Counted from the first letter of the stretch, positions 1 to 6,701 are shown. The stretch is DNA of 13,137 nucleotides from an uncultured Chitinophagaceae bacterium (GCA_946885335.1 CAMPGG010000067.1:1-13137); one strand, 5' to 3'. A program made the numbers and translations. The notes: generated by a model from the letters alone, not told the origin.

Positions 1-716
1 GCTTTGGCTGCTTTTTCAACATCATATTCAAAACGAATAAATTCAACTTGTACTGCGTCTTTGTTTGACACAGAACTTTCTTCATTGATCGTTAAGATCA
101 CATAACATCCCAGTGGATTTCCATCTTTTGGTTTTCCCACAGAACCGATATTAACAGCATGCCGGTAATGCAGATCAACAGGAGTTTCTGTTGGTAATAT
201 TTTATGATAAGGTTTGTGCGTATGACCAAAACACATGATATCCGCATCGGCTTGTTCCATGATCCGTAATAAACTTTTTTCGTCCCTGTCTTCAAACAAG
301 TATTCATTGATTTTTCTTGGACTGCCATGAACAAGTAATAAATTCAGTTTATCATTATTCAAATGGAATTCTACGCGAATATGCGCAGGTAATGTTCTTA
401 AATAATTTCGCTCTTCGGATTTAACGGTGGCGTTTGTAAAAGAAATGGAAATTTTTCCCATGTCTTTTTCAATATCCGTTTTATAAGCACAGCCACAATC
501 GTCGCTGCCCAAACCGATGCCCTGGTCATAATTTCCAGCAATGGTAGGAATTCCTCTTCGCCTGATTTCATTGATCACTTCGTTTGGCCAGGTATTATAT
601 CCAACCAGGTCGCCAAGACAATAAACCGCATCAGGTTTTTGTGATTCTATATTTTTGAAACATGCTTCGAGTGCTGGCAGATTTGCATGTATGTCGGAGA
701 ATAAAGCAATTTTCAT
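1..716 (-). CDS. Calcineurin-like metallophosphoesterase (YfcE/MJ0936-like), 3' end outside window
   Basis: A cytosolic phosphodiesterase/phosphatase of the compact Metallophos_2 group, which uses a two-metal centre; the natural substrate cannot be told from sequence. The visible 238 residues carry the metal motifs in order: DIH (D8, H10), GDLVGY (D36), GNYD (N62, D64), HGSP (H130) and GHTH (H165, H167), then a NIGSVGKP stretch at 189-196 typical of the group. The residue after GN is Tyr63 instead of the His of classical GNHD enzymes; from memory other members of this subgroup also lack that His (E. coli YfcE has Cys), so activity need not be lost. Family members are about 240-250 residues, so only a short C-terminal tail is missing. 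The ATG at 716 begins directly with the conserved beta strand MKIALFSDIH, which fixes the start. It overlaps the upstream same-strand gene by 86 nt in another frame. Family assignment is firm, substrate unknown. Confidence 0.93.
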   Translation of the reverse strand, partial: MKIALFSDIHANLPALEACFKNIESQKPDAVYCLGDLVGYNTWPNEVINEIRRRGIPTIAGNYDQGIGLGSDDCGCAYKTDIEKDMGKISISFTNATVKSEERNYLRTLPAHIRVEFHLNNDKLNLLLVHGSPRKINEYLFEDRDEKSLLRIMEQADADIMCFGHTHKPYHKILPTETPVDLHYRHAVNIGSVGKPKDGNPLGCYVILTINEESSVSNKDAVQVEFIRFEYDVEKAAK

Positions 717-981
717 TTGATAAACTATTTAAATTTTGCAAATAATATTTGGGGTGAAAGGCCTGTTTAACTTCATCATTGCCTGGAACAAATGTATCAT
801 AGTAGTACAAAAGATGAACGGATTGCGACGCAACAATGTATAACCGGAGTTCCTCAGCTGGTATTATAAAATCATACAACCGCTTTTTTTGTATTATCCT
901 TTCGCCTGAACCAAAACGTTTGCTTGTGATGGGCAGATAAATCCCCATAACCTCCGAATATAGCTCGTATATTTTTTGCAT
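631..981 (-). CDS. Small uncharacterised protein overlapping the start of the phosphoesterase gene
   Basis: I do not recognise this 116-residue protein. Residues 1-87, encoded outside the neighbouring gene, look like real protein: charged and aromatic, with ELYSEVMGIYLPI near the start, an IIPAEELRLYIVASQ segment and a YYYDTFVPG segment. No signal peptide or membrane helix is evident. The last 29 residues or so (rich in Cys, Ser, Thr and Arg) are encoded inside the phosphoesterase gene in a different frame and look like out-of-frame translation. The two other frames on this strand both stop (TAA, TAG) roughly 10 nt before the phosphoesterase ATG, so the ancestral gene may have ended there before a one-base indel extended it. 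It starts 39 bp from the divergent gene at 1021. Existence as a gene is plausible, not certain; the two genes are probably co-transcribed. Confidence 0.5.
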   Translation of the reverse strand: MQKIYELYSEVMGIYLPITSKRFGSGERIIQKKRLYDFIIPAEELRLYIVASQSVHLLYYYDTFVPGNDEVKQAFHPKYYLQNLNSLSNENCFILRHTCKSASTRSMFQKYRITKT

Positions 982-1020
982 GCTATTTTGAAACTATTAA
1001 AAAATTAAAACAATCATCCG

Positions 1021-1527
1021 ATGGGAAAGTTAGAAAATTTAAATAGCCAGGAAGCAATAAAAAAATTGAAAGACCTGGCAGAAGATACCAGAATTTGTAT
1101 GTTTTGCACCGAATTGGGAATGGCGCCTATGAGCACCCGCCCTATGAGTTTGCAGGAAGTGGACGAGGAAGGGAATCTTTGGTTCATCAGCTCTGATGAA
1201 AGCAATAAAAACTTTGAAATAAAAGAGGATAACCGAACCCAATTGATTTTTTCCAATCCCGGTGATATGGAATTTTTATCTGTTTACGGAAATGCACACA
1301 TTTATAAGGACCGAAAAACGATCGAAGACAAATGGACATCGCTTGCCAATGCATGGTTTGATGGAAAGGATGATCCTGCGGTTACCATTATACGCGTATC
1401 GCCATTAGAAGGATATTATTGGGATTCAACCGGCGGAAAGATGATAAACTTTTTAAAGTATGCCGCAGCAGCCGTTACCGGTAAAAAACATGCTGATGGC
1501 AGTGTGGAAGGCAGTCTGAAAGTTTGA
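1021..1527 (+). CDS. Pyridoxamine 5'-phosphate oxidase-like flavin protein (general stress protein 26 type)
   Basis: A 168-residue cytosolic protein of the split-barrel flavin-binding fold (Pyridox_oxase_2 / general stress protein 26 group). Members bind FMN or related cofactors and are often linked to stress responses; few have a proven reaction. Visible features: an N-terminal helix (roughly 8-20), the strand pair MFCTELGMAPMSTRPM (27-42) where flavin contacts usually lie, NLWFISSDESNK (52-63), the strand SVYGNAHIYKD (87-97), and the AWFDGKDDPAVTIIRVSP segment (111-128) characteristic of this group. Length is normal for the family. ATG at 1021 gives the expected N terminus. It is transcribed alone: divergent from the small gene at 981 and ending before a hairpin terminator at 1601-1620. 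True PdxH function is unlikely because the residues that recognise pyridoxine phosphate in PdxH are not evident. Confidence 0.88.
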   Translation: MGKLENLNSQEAIKKLKDLAEDTRICMFCTELGMAPMSTRPMSLQEVDEEGNLWFISSDESNKNFEIKEDNRTQLIFSNPGDMEFLSVYGNAHIYKDRKTIEDKWTSLANAWFDGKDDPAVTIIRVSPLEGYYWDSTGGKMINFLKYAAAAVTGKKHADGSVEGSLKV

Positions 1528-1590
1528 TATTAATGAAGGTGTTTGCATAACTCGCAAATCTAACCGGAGAAAAGTAAAACTTGCATTTGT

Positions 1591-1623
1591 AAAAAAAGGA
1601 AGGGAGCATTGCTGCTCCCTTTT
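1591..1623. terminator. Hairpin terminator between convergent genes
   Basis: A perfect 8-bp stem, AGGGAGCA (1601-1608) with TGCTCCCT (1613-1620), and a 4-nt loop. It is followed by a short T run on the plus strand (1620-1623) and preceded by seven A at 1591-1597, which becomes a T run on the minus strand. It can therefore serve both the flavin-protein gene ending at 1527 and the lipoprotein gene ending at 1698. Confidence 0.75.
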
Positions 1624-1697
1624 ACATGGACATTGGCCACCATCCGATGCCATGCAGAAATCCAAAAACATCTTTTACATTTCTTAATTTATTCGGC

Positions 1698-2210
1698 TTA
1701 TACTTTCTTTTTAAAACATTCCTGGCCATTTCTTCCACCAGGTAACTGGTTCCAGTAGGTGATTACTTTGCCATTCTCCATTGCCAAAGTTAAAATGGGT
1801 TTATGCCGGTCAATTTTATTCTCTCTAAGAAAATCTCCGTCATGCGTATACCGGTAATACAATTCATATTTATTTCCTTTTACTACACCTTTACATTCAA
1901 GTATATAAAAAGCAGGTATTCCTTCAACCTGGTAAATACACTGGTTCAAGTCTTTTAATTTTTCATCAATAGTGATTTCATATTTCACTTTATCCTGTTC
2001 AAAATGCCAGCTTCCTGTCCAATCAATTTCATTTTGATTTCCTGTTGTTGATTCCTGGACCGGAAATTTGTAATGATTGTTTGTTTGATAGGAGATTTGA
2101 TGAAATGAATTTTGATTAGTTGGTTGATTCTTTGAGCTATTCTCCTTAAGCCCGGTTTGCTGGCAGGATGTAATTAAAATGATAATGATCAGCAGGGCCA
2201 ATCTAAACAT
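1698..2210 (-). CDS. Small lipoprotein of unknown function
   Basis: A 170-residue predicted lipoprotein. The N terminus has Arg3, a hydrophobic stretch LALLIIIILI and the lipobox ITSC, so processing and lipidation would occur at Cys16, giving a mature protein anchored in the inner or outer membrane. A low-complexity Asn/Ser/Gln linker (about 17-50) follows, then one globular domain starting at WTGSWHFEQDKVKYEITI (about 65-82). Alternating strands, with WTGSWHF at the beginning, are suggestive of a small beta-sandwich or lipocalin-like fold, but that is a guess. Two Cys in the domain (in LNQCIY and LECKG) could form a disulfide. No enzymatic motif is seen. It is a single gene with its own promoter (2247-2277) and ends at a terminator shared with the convergent gene. 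Confidence 0.82.
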   Translation of the reverse strand: MFRLALLIIIILITSCQQTGLKENSSKNQPTNQNSFHQISYQTNNHYKFPVQESTTGNQNEIDWTGSWHFEQDKVKYEITIDEKLKDLNQCIYQVEGIPAFYILECKGVVKGNKYELYYRYTHDGDFLRENKIDRHKPILTLAMENGKVITYWNQLPGGRNGQECFKKKV

Positions 2211-2246
2211 GTTGTTAGTTTTTTACAGCGTAACGGAATCGAGTGA

Positions 2247-2277
2247 CAAATATAGGGTGCATGCCTGAGTGGTCAAA
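2247..2277 (-). promoter_or_regulatory. Bacteroidota-type promoter of the lipoprotein gene
   Basis: Read on the minus strand, TTTG (2277-2274) is separated by exactly 19 nt from TATATTTG (2254-2247). This matches the Bacteroidota primary sigma factor consensus TTTG-N19-TAnnTTTG with no mismatch. Transcription would start near 2241, about 30 nt before the ATG at 2210. Confidence 0.7.
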
Positions 2278-2441
2278 GTAGTTTTCATCTTTGTTTTTAA
2301 AATTCTATATAAAATGTAATTACCCGTTTTTTACTAAGTAGAAACACATTTTGCATGCGGATTATTTTGCCTAAAATTTACGATGAGTATTGCTTCTAAT
2401 TTATTCTGCTAACAGAAACGAGTTGGAATATGCAAGCGTTT

Positions 2442-3878
2442 TTATTTTAGTTCGTTTCCTTTGATTGGCATCTTAATATTTTTTCTGAAGTAAAAATAAA
2501 ATGGGATACCTATCATTATAAGTCCCAAACCAATCAGTGATTGACCAGGCTGGGCCATTACTGTTGCATATATCAGTGCGATTGAAAACAGGATGATGAT
2601 CAAAGGAGCCCATGGATAACCAATAATTTTAGATTTGATATGACCCGATCTTTTCATTTTAATCAATGCAACTGCTAACAATCCATAAAATAAAAAACCC
2701 GCAAAGATCACCATATCGGTCAGCATATCGAAAGTGCCTGATACAATCAGTATACAACTCCAGATCATCGTATAAAACAAAGAGACGTATGGTGTTCTAT
2801 AACGGGGATGAACATTCGCAGCTCGTTTAAAAAAGAAGTTTTCCTGGGCCATACGGTAATAAATACGGGAATGGGCAAGAATGATTCCATTCAGTGCACC
2901 AAATACGCTGATCATGATCAACGCTGTAATCAGCGATTGTCCCAGCGAACCAATCATTGTTTCAGCTACCACTACTGCGCCAATCTGGTTTTGATCTACA
3001 TTCCGTAACGCTTGCAATGGTAAAACATGCATGTATGCGTAATTTATCAAAACATATAAAGTCATGGCAATGATAACGCCGGTAATTATTGCAACAGGCA
3101 GATTTTTTTTTGGATTTTTTATTTCACCGGTAATAAAAGAAACATTCGACCATCCATCATAAGCCCAGAAGGCGCTTAACATGGCGGCGAACAAAGCCGC
3201 AAAGAATGCAGATGTTCCAAATCCAATGGTTTCAACTTCACTCATCACTTCCCTATTAACTGACTGGGGAGTATAAAGTAATCCCAAAACAATGATCATT
3301 AATATACCAATGATTTTTGCGCCAGTAATCAGGTTGTTCATGTTTCCGCCATTTTTTACACCGCGGTAATTTACCCAGGTTAGTAAAACCACTGTTAGTA
3401 TTGCTATGATCTTAACGCCGGAATCTGCAAAAGGAAAAATAATACCTCCAATAGAAATACCTGCTAATGATTCAAGTGGTGATGGAAGGGGAATAAAAAC
3501 ATTGACCGTTTGTGCAAAAATAAATCCCAGGGCTGCAACAGATGCAGAACCAATGATAGTAAAATCCGTCCAACCATATAAAAAAGAAAAAAAGTTACCA
3601 TAAGCCAGCCTGAGATATTCATATACCCCTCCTGATTCTTCCGTGAGGCAGGCCAGCCCTGAAATAGTAAAAGCACCCAGCATCGTAATTATTCCGGCAA
3701 TGATCCAGGCACCCAATATCCAGGATTCAGAAAGCCCTGATTGTGCCATCGGGATAATTTTCTTAAAAACACCCGAGCCGATCATCATACCTGCTACAAG
3801 TAGTATGGCTGTAGAAACGCCTAATACCCGTAAAAGTGGAATAGATTTTTCCGTGTTGTTTTGGTTGAATGATTTCAT
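2442..3878 (-). CDS. APC-superfamily amino-acid permease (LAT/SteT-like)
   Basis: A 478-residue inner-membrane transporter with about 12 hydrophobic segments, matching the usual length of APC amino-acid antiporters and uniporters. Visible family hallmarks are the unwound TM1 motif GSGVF (34-38) that binds the amino-acid backbone, the TM3 region ESGGVYEYLRLAYG (81-94), the TM6 motif FWAYDGWSN (237-245) followed by the cytosolic ITGEIKNPKKNLPVAI (249-264), the TM8 motif GALNGIILAHSRIYYRMA (327-344), and HPRYRTPYVSL (357-367). The aromatic FWAYDGWSN segment and overall organisation resemble LAT-type and serine/threonine exchangers, so a neutral amino acid is a reasonable guess; the substrate is not determined. 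The ATG at 3878 leaves a normal short cytosolic N-terminal tail. It is transcribed alone and divergent from the ArsR-type regulator; the 140-bp shared region contains that regulator's operators. Confidence 0.9.
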   Translation of the reverse strand: MKSFNQNNTEKSIPLLRVLGVSTAILLVAGMMIGSGVFKKIIPMAQSGLSESWILGAWIIAGIITMLGAFTISGLACLTEESGGVYEYLRLAYGNFFSFLYGWTDFTIIGSASVAALGFIFAQTVNVFIPLPSPLESLAGISIGGIIFPFADSGVKIIAILTVVLLTWVNYRGVKNGGNMNNLITGAKIIGILMIIVLGLLYTPQSVNREVMSEVETIGFGTSAFFAALFAAMLSAFWAYDGWSNVSFITGEIKNPKKNLPVAIITGVIIAMTLYVLINYAYMHVLPLQALRNVDQNQIGAVVVAETMIGSLGQSLITALIMISVFGALNGIILAHSRIYYRMAQENFFFKRAANVHPRYRTPYVSLFYTMIWSCILIVSGTFDMLTDMVIFAGFLFYGLLAVALIKMKRSGHIKSKIIGYPWAPLIIILFSIALIYATVMAQPGQSLIGLGLIMIGIPFYFYFRKNIKMPIKGNELK

Positions 3879-3913
3879 TGAATTAAAAATAGTAATTCTT
3901 TATTCATAGGTAA

Positions 3914-3921
3914 GAAATATA
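3914..3921 (-). promoter_or_regulatory. Possible -7 element of the permease gene
   Basis: TATATTTC on the minus strand differs from TAnnTTTG at the last base only and lies about 36 nt upstream of the permease ATG. No good TTTG is found at the expected 19-nt distance, so this is a weak call. Confidence 0.3.
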
Positions 3922-3971
3922 ATTGGAAGGATGTTCTAGAAAATAAGCCATGTTTGATAAAAAAAACTTCC

Positions 3972-3987
3972 GTAACCAAATGGTTTC
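3972..3987. promoter_or_regulatory. Operator site 1 for the ArsR-type regulator
   Basis: GTAACCAAATGGTTTC differs by one base from the dyad GTAACCA-AA-TGGTTAC, which has 7-bp arms and a 2-nt centre. It lies just upstream of the TATATTTG element, where it would obstruct polymerase between the -33 and -7 elements. Its start is 26 bp from that of site 2. A winged-helix dimer of the adjacent regulator is the natural ligand; this is inference from position and symmetry. Confidence 0.7.
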
Positions 3988-3990
3988 TCA

Positions 3991-3998
3991 TATATTTG
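3991..3998 (+). promoter_or_regulatory. -7 promoter element of the ArsR-type regulator gene
   Basis: TATATTTG is an exact match to TAnnTTTG and is sandwiched between two operator copies. Transcription would start near 4004, only about 15 nt before the ATG at 4019. The upstream TTTG element is not convincing: TTCC stands at the expected spacing, at 3968-3971. Confidence 0.6.
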
Positions 3999-4013
3999 TA
4001 ACCAAATAGTTAC
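3998..4013. promoter_or_regulatory. Operator site 2 for the ArsR-type regulator
   Basis: GTAACCAAATAGTTAC is the second copy of the 16-bp dyad, with one deviation (A for G at 4008) from GTAACCAAATGGTTAC. It overlaps the end of the TATATTTG element and the likely transcription start, so binding would block initiation. The two sites deviate at different positions, so together they define the consensus. Confidence 0.7.
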
Positions 4014-4018
4014 CTAAA

Positions 4019-4357
4019 ATGGATATGAGACGAGATGTTTTCCAGGCCATTGCCGATCCTACCCGGCGACAGATCATTGAATTGCTGGCAACCGGATCTA
4101 TGAACTTAAATGCTGTTGCAGAAAATTTTGAGATCAGCAGGCCCGCCATTTCAAAACATATTAAAATTCTAACTGAATGTGGTTTGATTACCATCCGCCA
4201 ACAGGGACGAGAACGATTTTGCGATGCTCAATTTGATCAATTAAGAGAAGTGACTGAGTGGACTTCATACTACAATAAACTCTGGGATAAAAAACTCAAT
4301 GCCCTGCAAAACTATCTTGCAAAAGAAAAACGTGTTTCTAAAAAGAGCAGAAAATAA
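4019..4357 (+). CDS. ArsR/SdpR-type winged-helix transcriptional repressor
   Basis: A 112-residue dimeric DNA-binding regulator. The N terminus DVFQAIADPTRRQIIELLA (6-24) is the standard ArsR helix 1-2 signature. The helix-turn-helix follows at about 30-53, with recognition helix SRPAISKHIKIL (40-51), and the wing is at 56-68 (LITIRQQGRERFC). The C-terminal helix with W81, Y84, Y85 and W89 is characteristic of the SdpR-like group whose genes sit next to SRPBCC/AHSA1 partners. No metal-binding Cys pair of the ArsR/SmtB kind is present (only C54 and C68), so metal sensing is unlikely. The SRPBCC gene begins 94 bp downstream. Two 16-bp inverted repeats flank the -7 element, which strongly suggests autorepression; the divergent permease promoter might also be affected. 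The lysine-rich tail (101-112) is probably disordered. The inducer is unknown. Confidence 0.92.
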   Translation: MDMRRDVFQAIADPTRRQIIELLATGSMNLNAVAENFEISRPAISKHIKILTECGLITIRQQGRERFCDAQFDQLREVTEWTSYYNKLWDKKLNALQNYLAKEKRVSKKSRK

Positions 4358-4389
4358 AAGGTCAATGTTATGTAGGTATGGATTTTTAA

Positions 4390-4417
4390 CTAAACCCTAA
4401 ACGCTACACACTAAACT
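4390..4417. repeat. Four tandem copies of a 7-bp repeat (CTAAACN)
   Basis: Heptamers beginning at 4390, 4397, 4404 and 4411 follow the pattern CTAAACN in perfect 7-bp register. The third copy has C for A at its fourth base. The array lies in the 94-bp gap between the ArsR-type regulator and the SRPBCC gene, ending 34 bp before the latter's ATG, and would be in the transcript if the two genes are co-transcribed. Its role is unknown. Confidence 0.7.
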
Positions 4418-4451
4418 TATATCAACATTCATCAACCAAAAAAATAACATC

Positions 4452-4886
4452 ATGGACATTCAAACACCTGCAGCGCCAATTGTAAAAGAAGTTCTGCTTA
4501 ATGCACCTATTACAAGGGTATGGAAAGCCATCACGGATAAAAATGAAATGAAAAACTGGTATTTTGACCTGCCCGAATTTGAACCAACTGTTGGCTCTAC
4601 ATTTCAATTTTATGGCGAGAATGAAGGGCGGAAGTTTTTACATTTATGTGAAGTGAAAGAAGTGATCGTAAACCAGAAAATATCCTATACCTGGATGTAT
4701 GAAGGACAAAATATTGAAACTTTGGTCAGCTTCGAACTTTTTCCAGAAGGTGAACAGACAAGACTAAAACTGACTCATACAGGAGTAGAGAAATTGCCTC
4801 AGGACAGGGATTTTGCAAAATCAAATTTCGAACAAGGATGGACGGAGATCATTCAAAAATCTTTAAAAGAATATGTAGAGAAATAA
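4452..4886 (+). CDS. SRPBCC / AHSA1-domain protein
   Basis: A 144-residue cytosolic protein made of a single START-like (SRPBCC) domain of the Hsp90-ATPase-activator-homologue (AHSA1) subfamily. The fold is an antiparallel sheet wrapped round a long C-terminal helix, forming a hydrophobic ligand cavity. Visible marks are the first strand IVKEVLLNAPITRVWKAITD (10-29), with the typical APITRVWKAIT turn, the following MKNWYF (34-39), the strand KISYTWMYEG (75-84), the strand TRLKLTHTGVE (107-117) and the final helix FEQGWTEIIQKSLKEYVEK (126-144). Bacterial members usually have no known reaction; hydrophobic ligand binding or stress and resistance roles have been proposed. The gene sits directly behind an ArsR/SdpR regulator, a recurrent pairing, and ends at a strong terminator. 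No promoter was found in the gap, so co-transcription with the regulator is likely. Confidence 0.9.
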   Translation: MDIQTPAAPIVKEVLLNAPITRVWKAITDKNEMKNWYFDLPEFEPTVGSTFQFYGENEGRKFLHLCEVKEVIVNQKISYTWMYEGQNIETLVSFELFPEGEQTRLKLTHTGVEKLPQDRDFAKSNFEQGWTEIIQKSLKEYVEK

Positions 4887-4910
4887 AATGGTCATTAGAT
4901 TAATGTGTTC

Positions 4911-4939
4911 AAAGGGAAGAAAGGATTCTTCCCTTTTTT
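4911..4939 (+). terminator. Strong intrinsic terminator after the regulator-SRPBCC unit
   Basis: A perfect 11-bp stem, AAAGGGAAGAA (4911-4921) with TTCTTCCCTTT (4926-4936), has a 4-nt loop and a run of six T (4934-4939). It closes the ArsR-SRPBCC unit and isolates the following GH13 gene. Confidence 0.88.
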
Positions 4940-5020
4940 ATGTCCTGAGAATTCTTATTAAAATTTCTCCCCAAAAAAAATTCTGCTGATTAAATCAACG
5001 GCTTATGAATTGCATATATC

Positions 5021-5056
5021 ATTTCACATAAAAAACAGGATTTATAAATGTGAAAT
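5021..5056. promoter_or_regulatory. Inverted repeat immediately upstream of the GH13 gene
   Basis: Perfect 9-bp arms ATTTCACAT (5021-5029) and ATGTGAAAT (5048-5056) are separated by 18 nt; the second arm ends 9 nt before the ATG at 5066. As DNA this could be a pair of half-sites for a sugar-responsive regulator, about 2.5 helical turns apart (27 bp start to start). As RNA it would form a hairpin covering the translation start region. No TAnnTTTG element was recognised here, so the promoter is not located. Confidence 0.5.
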
Positions 5057-5065
5057 ATATAATCA

Positions 5066-6682
5066 ATGAGTAAAAATAAACATGCATGGTGGCAAGAAGG
5101 AATAATATACGAAGTCTATATCCGATCTTTTAAGGACAGTAACGGCGATGGCATTGGCGATATAAAAGGCGTATTACAAAAACTAGACTACATCAAATGG
5201 CTTGGCGTGAATACGATCTGGATTACACCATTCTATCCTTCACCAATGAAAGATCTTGGTTATGATGTTTCAGACTATACTGGTACAGATCCTGTTTTCG
5301 GCACCATGGAAGATGTTGATGAACTGATATCACAAGTGCATAAAAGAAATATGAAACTGGTTATTGACCTGGTACCAAATCACACTTCTGATCAGCATGC
5401 ATGGTTTAAAGAATCAAGGTCCTCAAAAGACAACAGTAAAAGAAACTGGTATTTGTGGAAGGATGCAAAACCTGATGGCTCACCGCCCAATAACTGGCTG
5501 AGTGTATTGGGTGGCAGTGCATGGGAATGGGATGAACAAACAGGCCAATATTATTACCATGCATTTTTAAAGGAACAACCAGATCTTAATCTTCGCAACA
5601 AAGAAACCATGGACGCCATTTTGAATGTGATGCGGTTTTGGCTGGATAAAGGTGTTGATGGATTTCGGGTGGATGTTATGTGGCATTTGATCAAAGACGA
5701 ATTATGGAGAAATAATCCGGCAAACCCGGATTATAAAGAAGAACAACCAGAAGCGGATAAACTCATGCAGATCTATTCTTGCGATCAGCCGGAAGTGCAT
5801 GGTATCATTAAAAAAATGCGAGGCATTACTGATGAATACAATGAAAAAGTAATCATCGGGGAACTTTATTTAACCATTGAAAATGTTGTTAATTATTATG
5901 GAGAAGATTGCGATGGTGCTCATTTACCATCCAATTTTGAACTGATTTTTTTAATTCCCTGGGAAGCTGACCGAATCGGGATTGCCATTGATAAATATGA
6001 AGCTGCCCTGCCGGAGAAATGCTGGCCAAACTGGGTATTAGGTAATCATGATAAAGAAAGACTGGCCAGTCGTATTGGAAATGAACAAGCAAAAATTGCG
6101 GCGATGTTATTATTAACATTGCGGGGTACACCAACCATTTATTATGGTGATGAAATTGGTTTGATGCAATCGGATATTCCGAAAGAAGAAATGCAGGATC
6201 CGCAGGGATTATTAAATCCCGGAAAAAATCTTAGCCGGGATCCGCAACGTTCACCCATGCAATGGGATAATACAGCATATGCCGGTTTTTCCGATAAAAA
6301 ACCCTGGTTGCGCCTGAACAATGATGCAGATAAAAACAATGTGGAACAACAAAAAAAAGATCCAAACTCATTACTGAATTTTTATAAACAACTGATTGAT
6401 TTCAGGAATGAAAATGAGGTTTTAAAAACGGGTGATTATATTCCTGTAGGTTCCAATAAATCTATACTTGCATATAAGCGAAAAAATGATGGGCAACCTG
6501 CTATACTTGTTGTATTGAATTTTACCAATGAAGAAAAAGATTGCCATTCGATAATTGATGGATATAAAGGAGAGATCATTATTTCAACAAACCCCGCAAT
6601 GAAAAATAAATCATTGAATGAAAAAACAAAACTTTCCGCAAATGAAGGCTTTGTGGCAATATTGAAAGATGATGAATTTTAA
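5066..6682 (+). CDS. GH13 alpha-glucosidase (oligo-1,6-glucosidase-like)
   Basis: A 538-residue retaining glycoside hydrolase that releases glucose from alpha-glucosidic oligosaccharides. No signal peptide is present, so it should act in the cytosol on imported sugars. Domain order: (beta/alpha)8 barrel from about residue 9, with the calcium-loop motif DSNGDGIGD (24-32), DLVPNHTS (101-108), domain B with QPDLN (171-175), a motif of the oligo-1,6-glucosidase group, then GFRVDV with nucleophile Asp203, IIGELY with acid/base Glu266, GNHD with transition-state stabiliser Asp329, and a C-terminal beta domain from about 450. The residue after the nucleophile is Val204; in this group Val at this place goes with alpha-1,6 activity, whereas Ala or Thr goes with maltase activity. 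Trehalose synthase is less likely because its extra C-terminal region is absent. Length is typical. It is a single gene between two terminators, without SusCD or transporter neighbours. Confidence 0.93.
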   Translation: MSKNKHAWWQEGIIYEVYIRSFKDSNGDGIGDIKGVLQKLDYIKWLGVNTIWITPFYPSPMKDLGYDVSDYTGTDPVFGTMEDVDELISQVHKRNMKLVIDLVPNHTSDQHAWFKESRSSKDNSKRNWYLWKDAKPDGSPPNNWLSVLGGSAWEWDEQTGQYYYHAFLKEQPDLNLRNKETMDAILNVMRFWLDKGVDGFRVDVMWHLIKDELWRNNPANPDYKEEQPEADKLMQIYSCDQPEVHGIIKKMRGITDEYNEKVIIGELYLTIENVVNYYGEDCDGAHLPSNFELIFLIPWEADRIGIAIDKYEAALPEKCWPNWVLGNHDKERLASRIGNEQAKIAAMLLLTLRGTPTIYYGDEIGLMQSDIPKEEMQDPQGLLNPGKNLSRDPQRSPMQWDNTAYAGFSDKKPWLRLNNDADKNNVEQQKKDPNSLLNFYKQLIDFRNENEVLKTGDYIPVGSNKSILAYKRKNDGQPAILVVLNFTNEEKDCHSIIDGYKGEIIISTNPAMKNKSLNEKTKLSANEGFVAILKDDEF

Positions 6683-6701
6683 AAGCTATACCTTTTATGT
6701 T

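Noticed and set aside
98..334. 78-codon minus-strand open frame inside the metallophosphoesterase gene
   Set aside because: It is an out-of-frame shadow of the phosphoesterase, whose metal motifs fix the correct frame.
1014..1256. Antisense open frame opposite the flavin-protein gene
   Set aside because: Entirely opposite a well-supported gene, with no recognisable domain.
2404..2417. Terminator hairpin after the permease gene
   Set aside because: Only a 5-bp stem (TTCTG/CAGAA) with no T run following on the minus strand; too weak to call.
3934..3941. Palindrome TTCTAGAA upstream of the permease as an operator
   Set aside because: An 8-bp palindrome in AT-rich DNA is expected by chance and has no second copy nearby.
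4390..4417. CRISPR array or telomere-like element
   Set aside because: The units are 7 bp with no spacers and only four copies, inside a circular-chromosome-type context with genes on both sides.
5021..5056. Cyclic-AMP receptor (CRP) site at the GH13 inverted repeat
   Set aside because: CRP sites read TGTGA-N6-TCACA; here TCACA precedes TGTGA and the gap is too long, so the arrangement is reversed.
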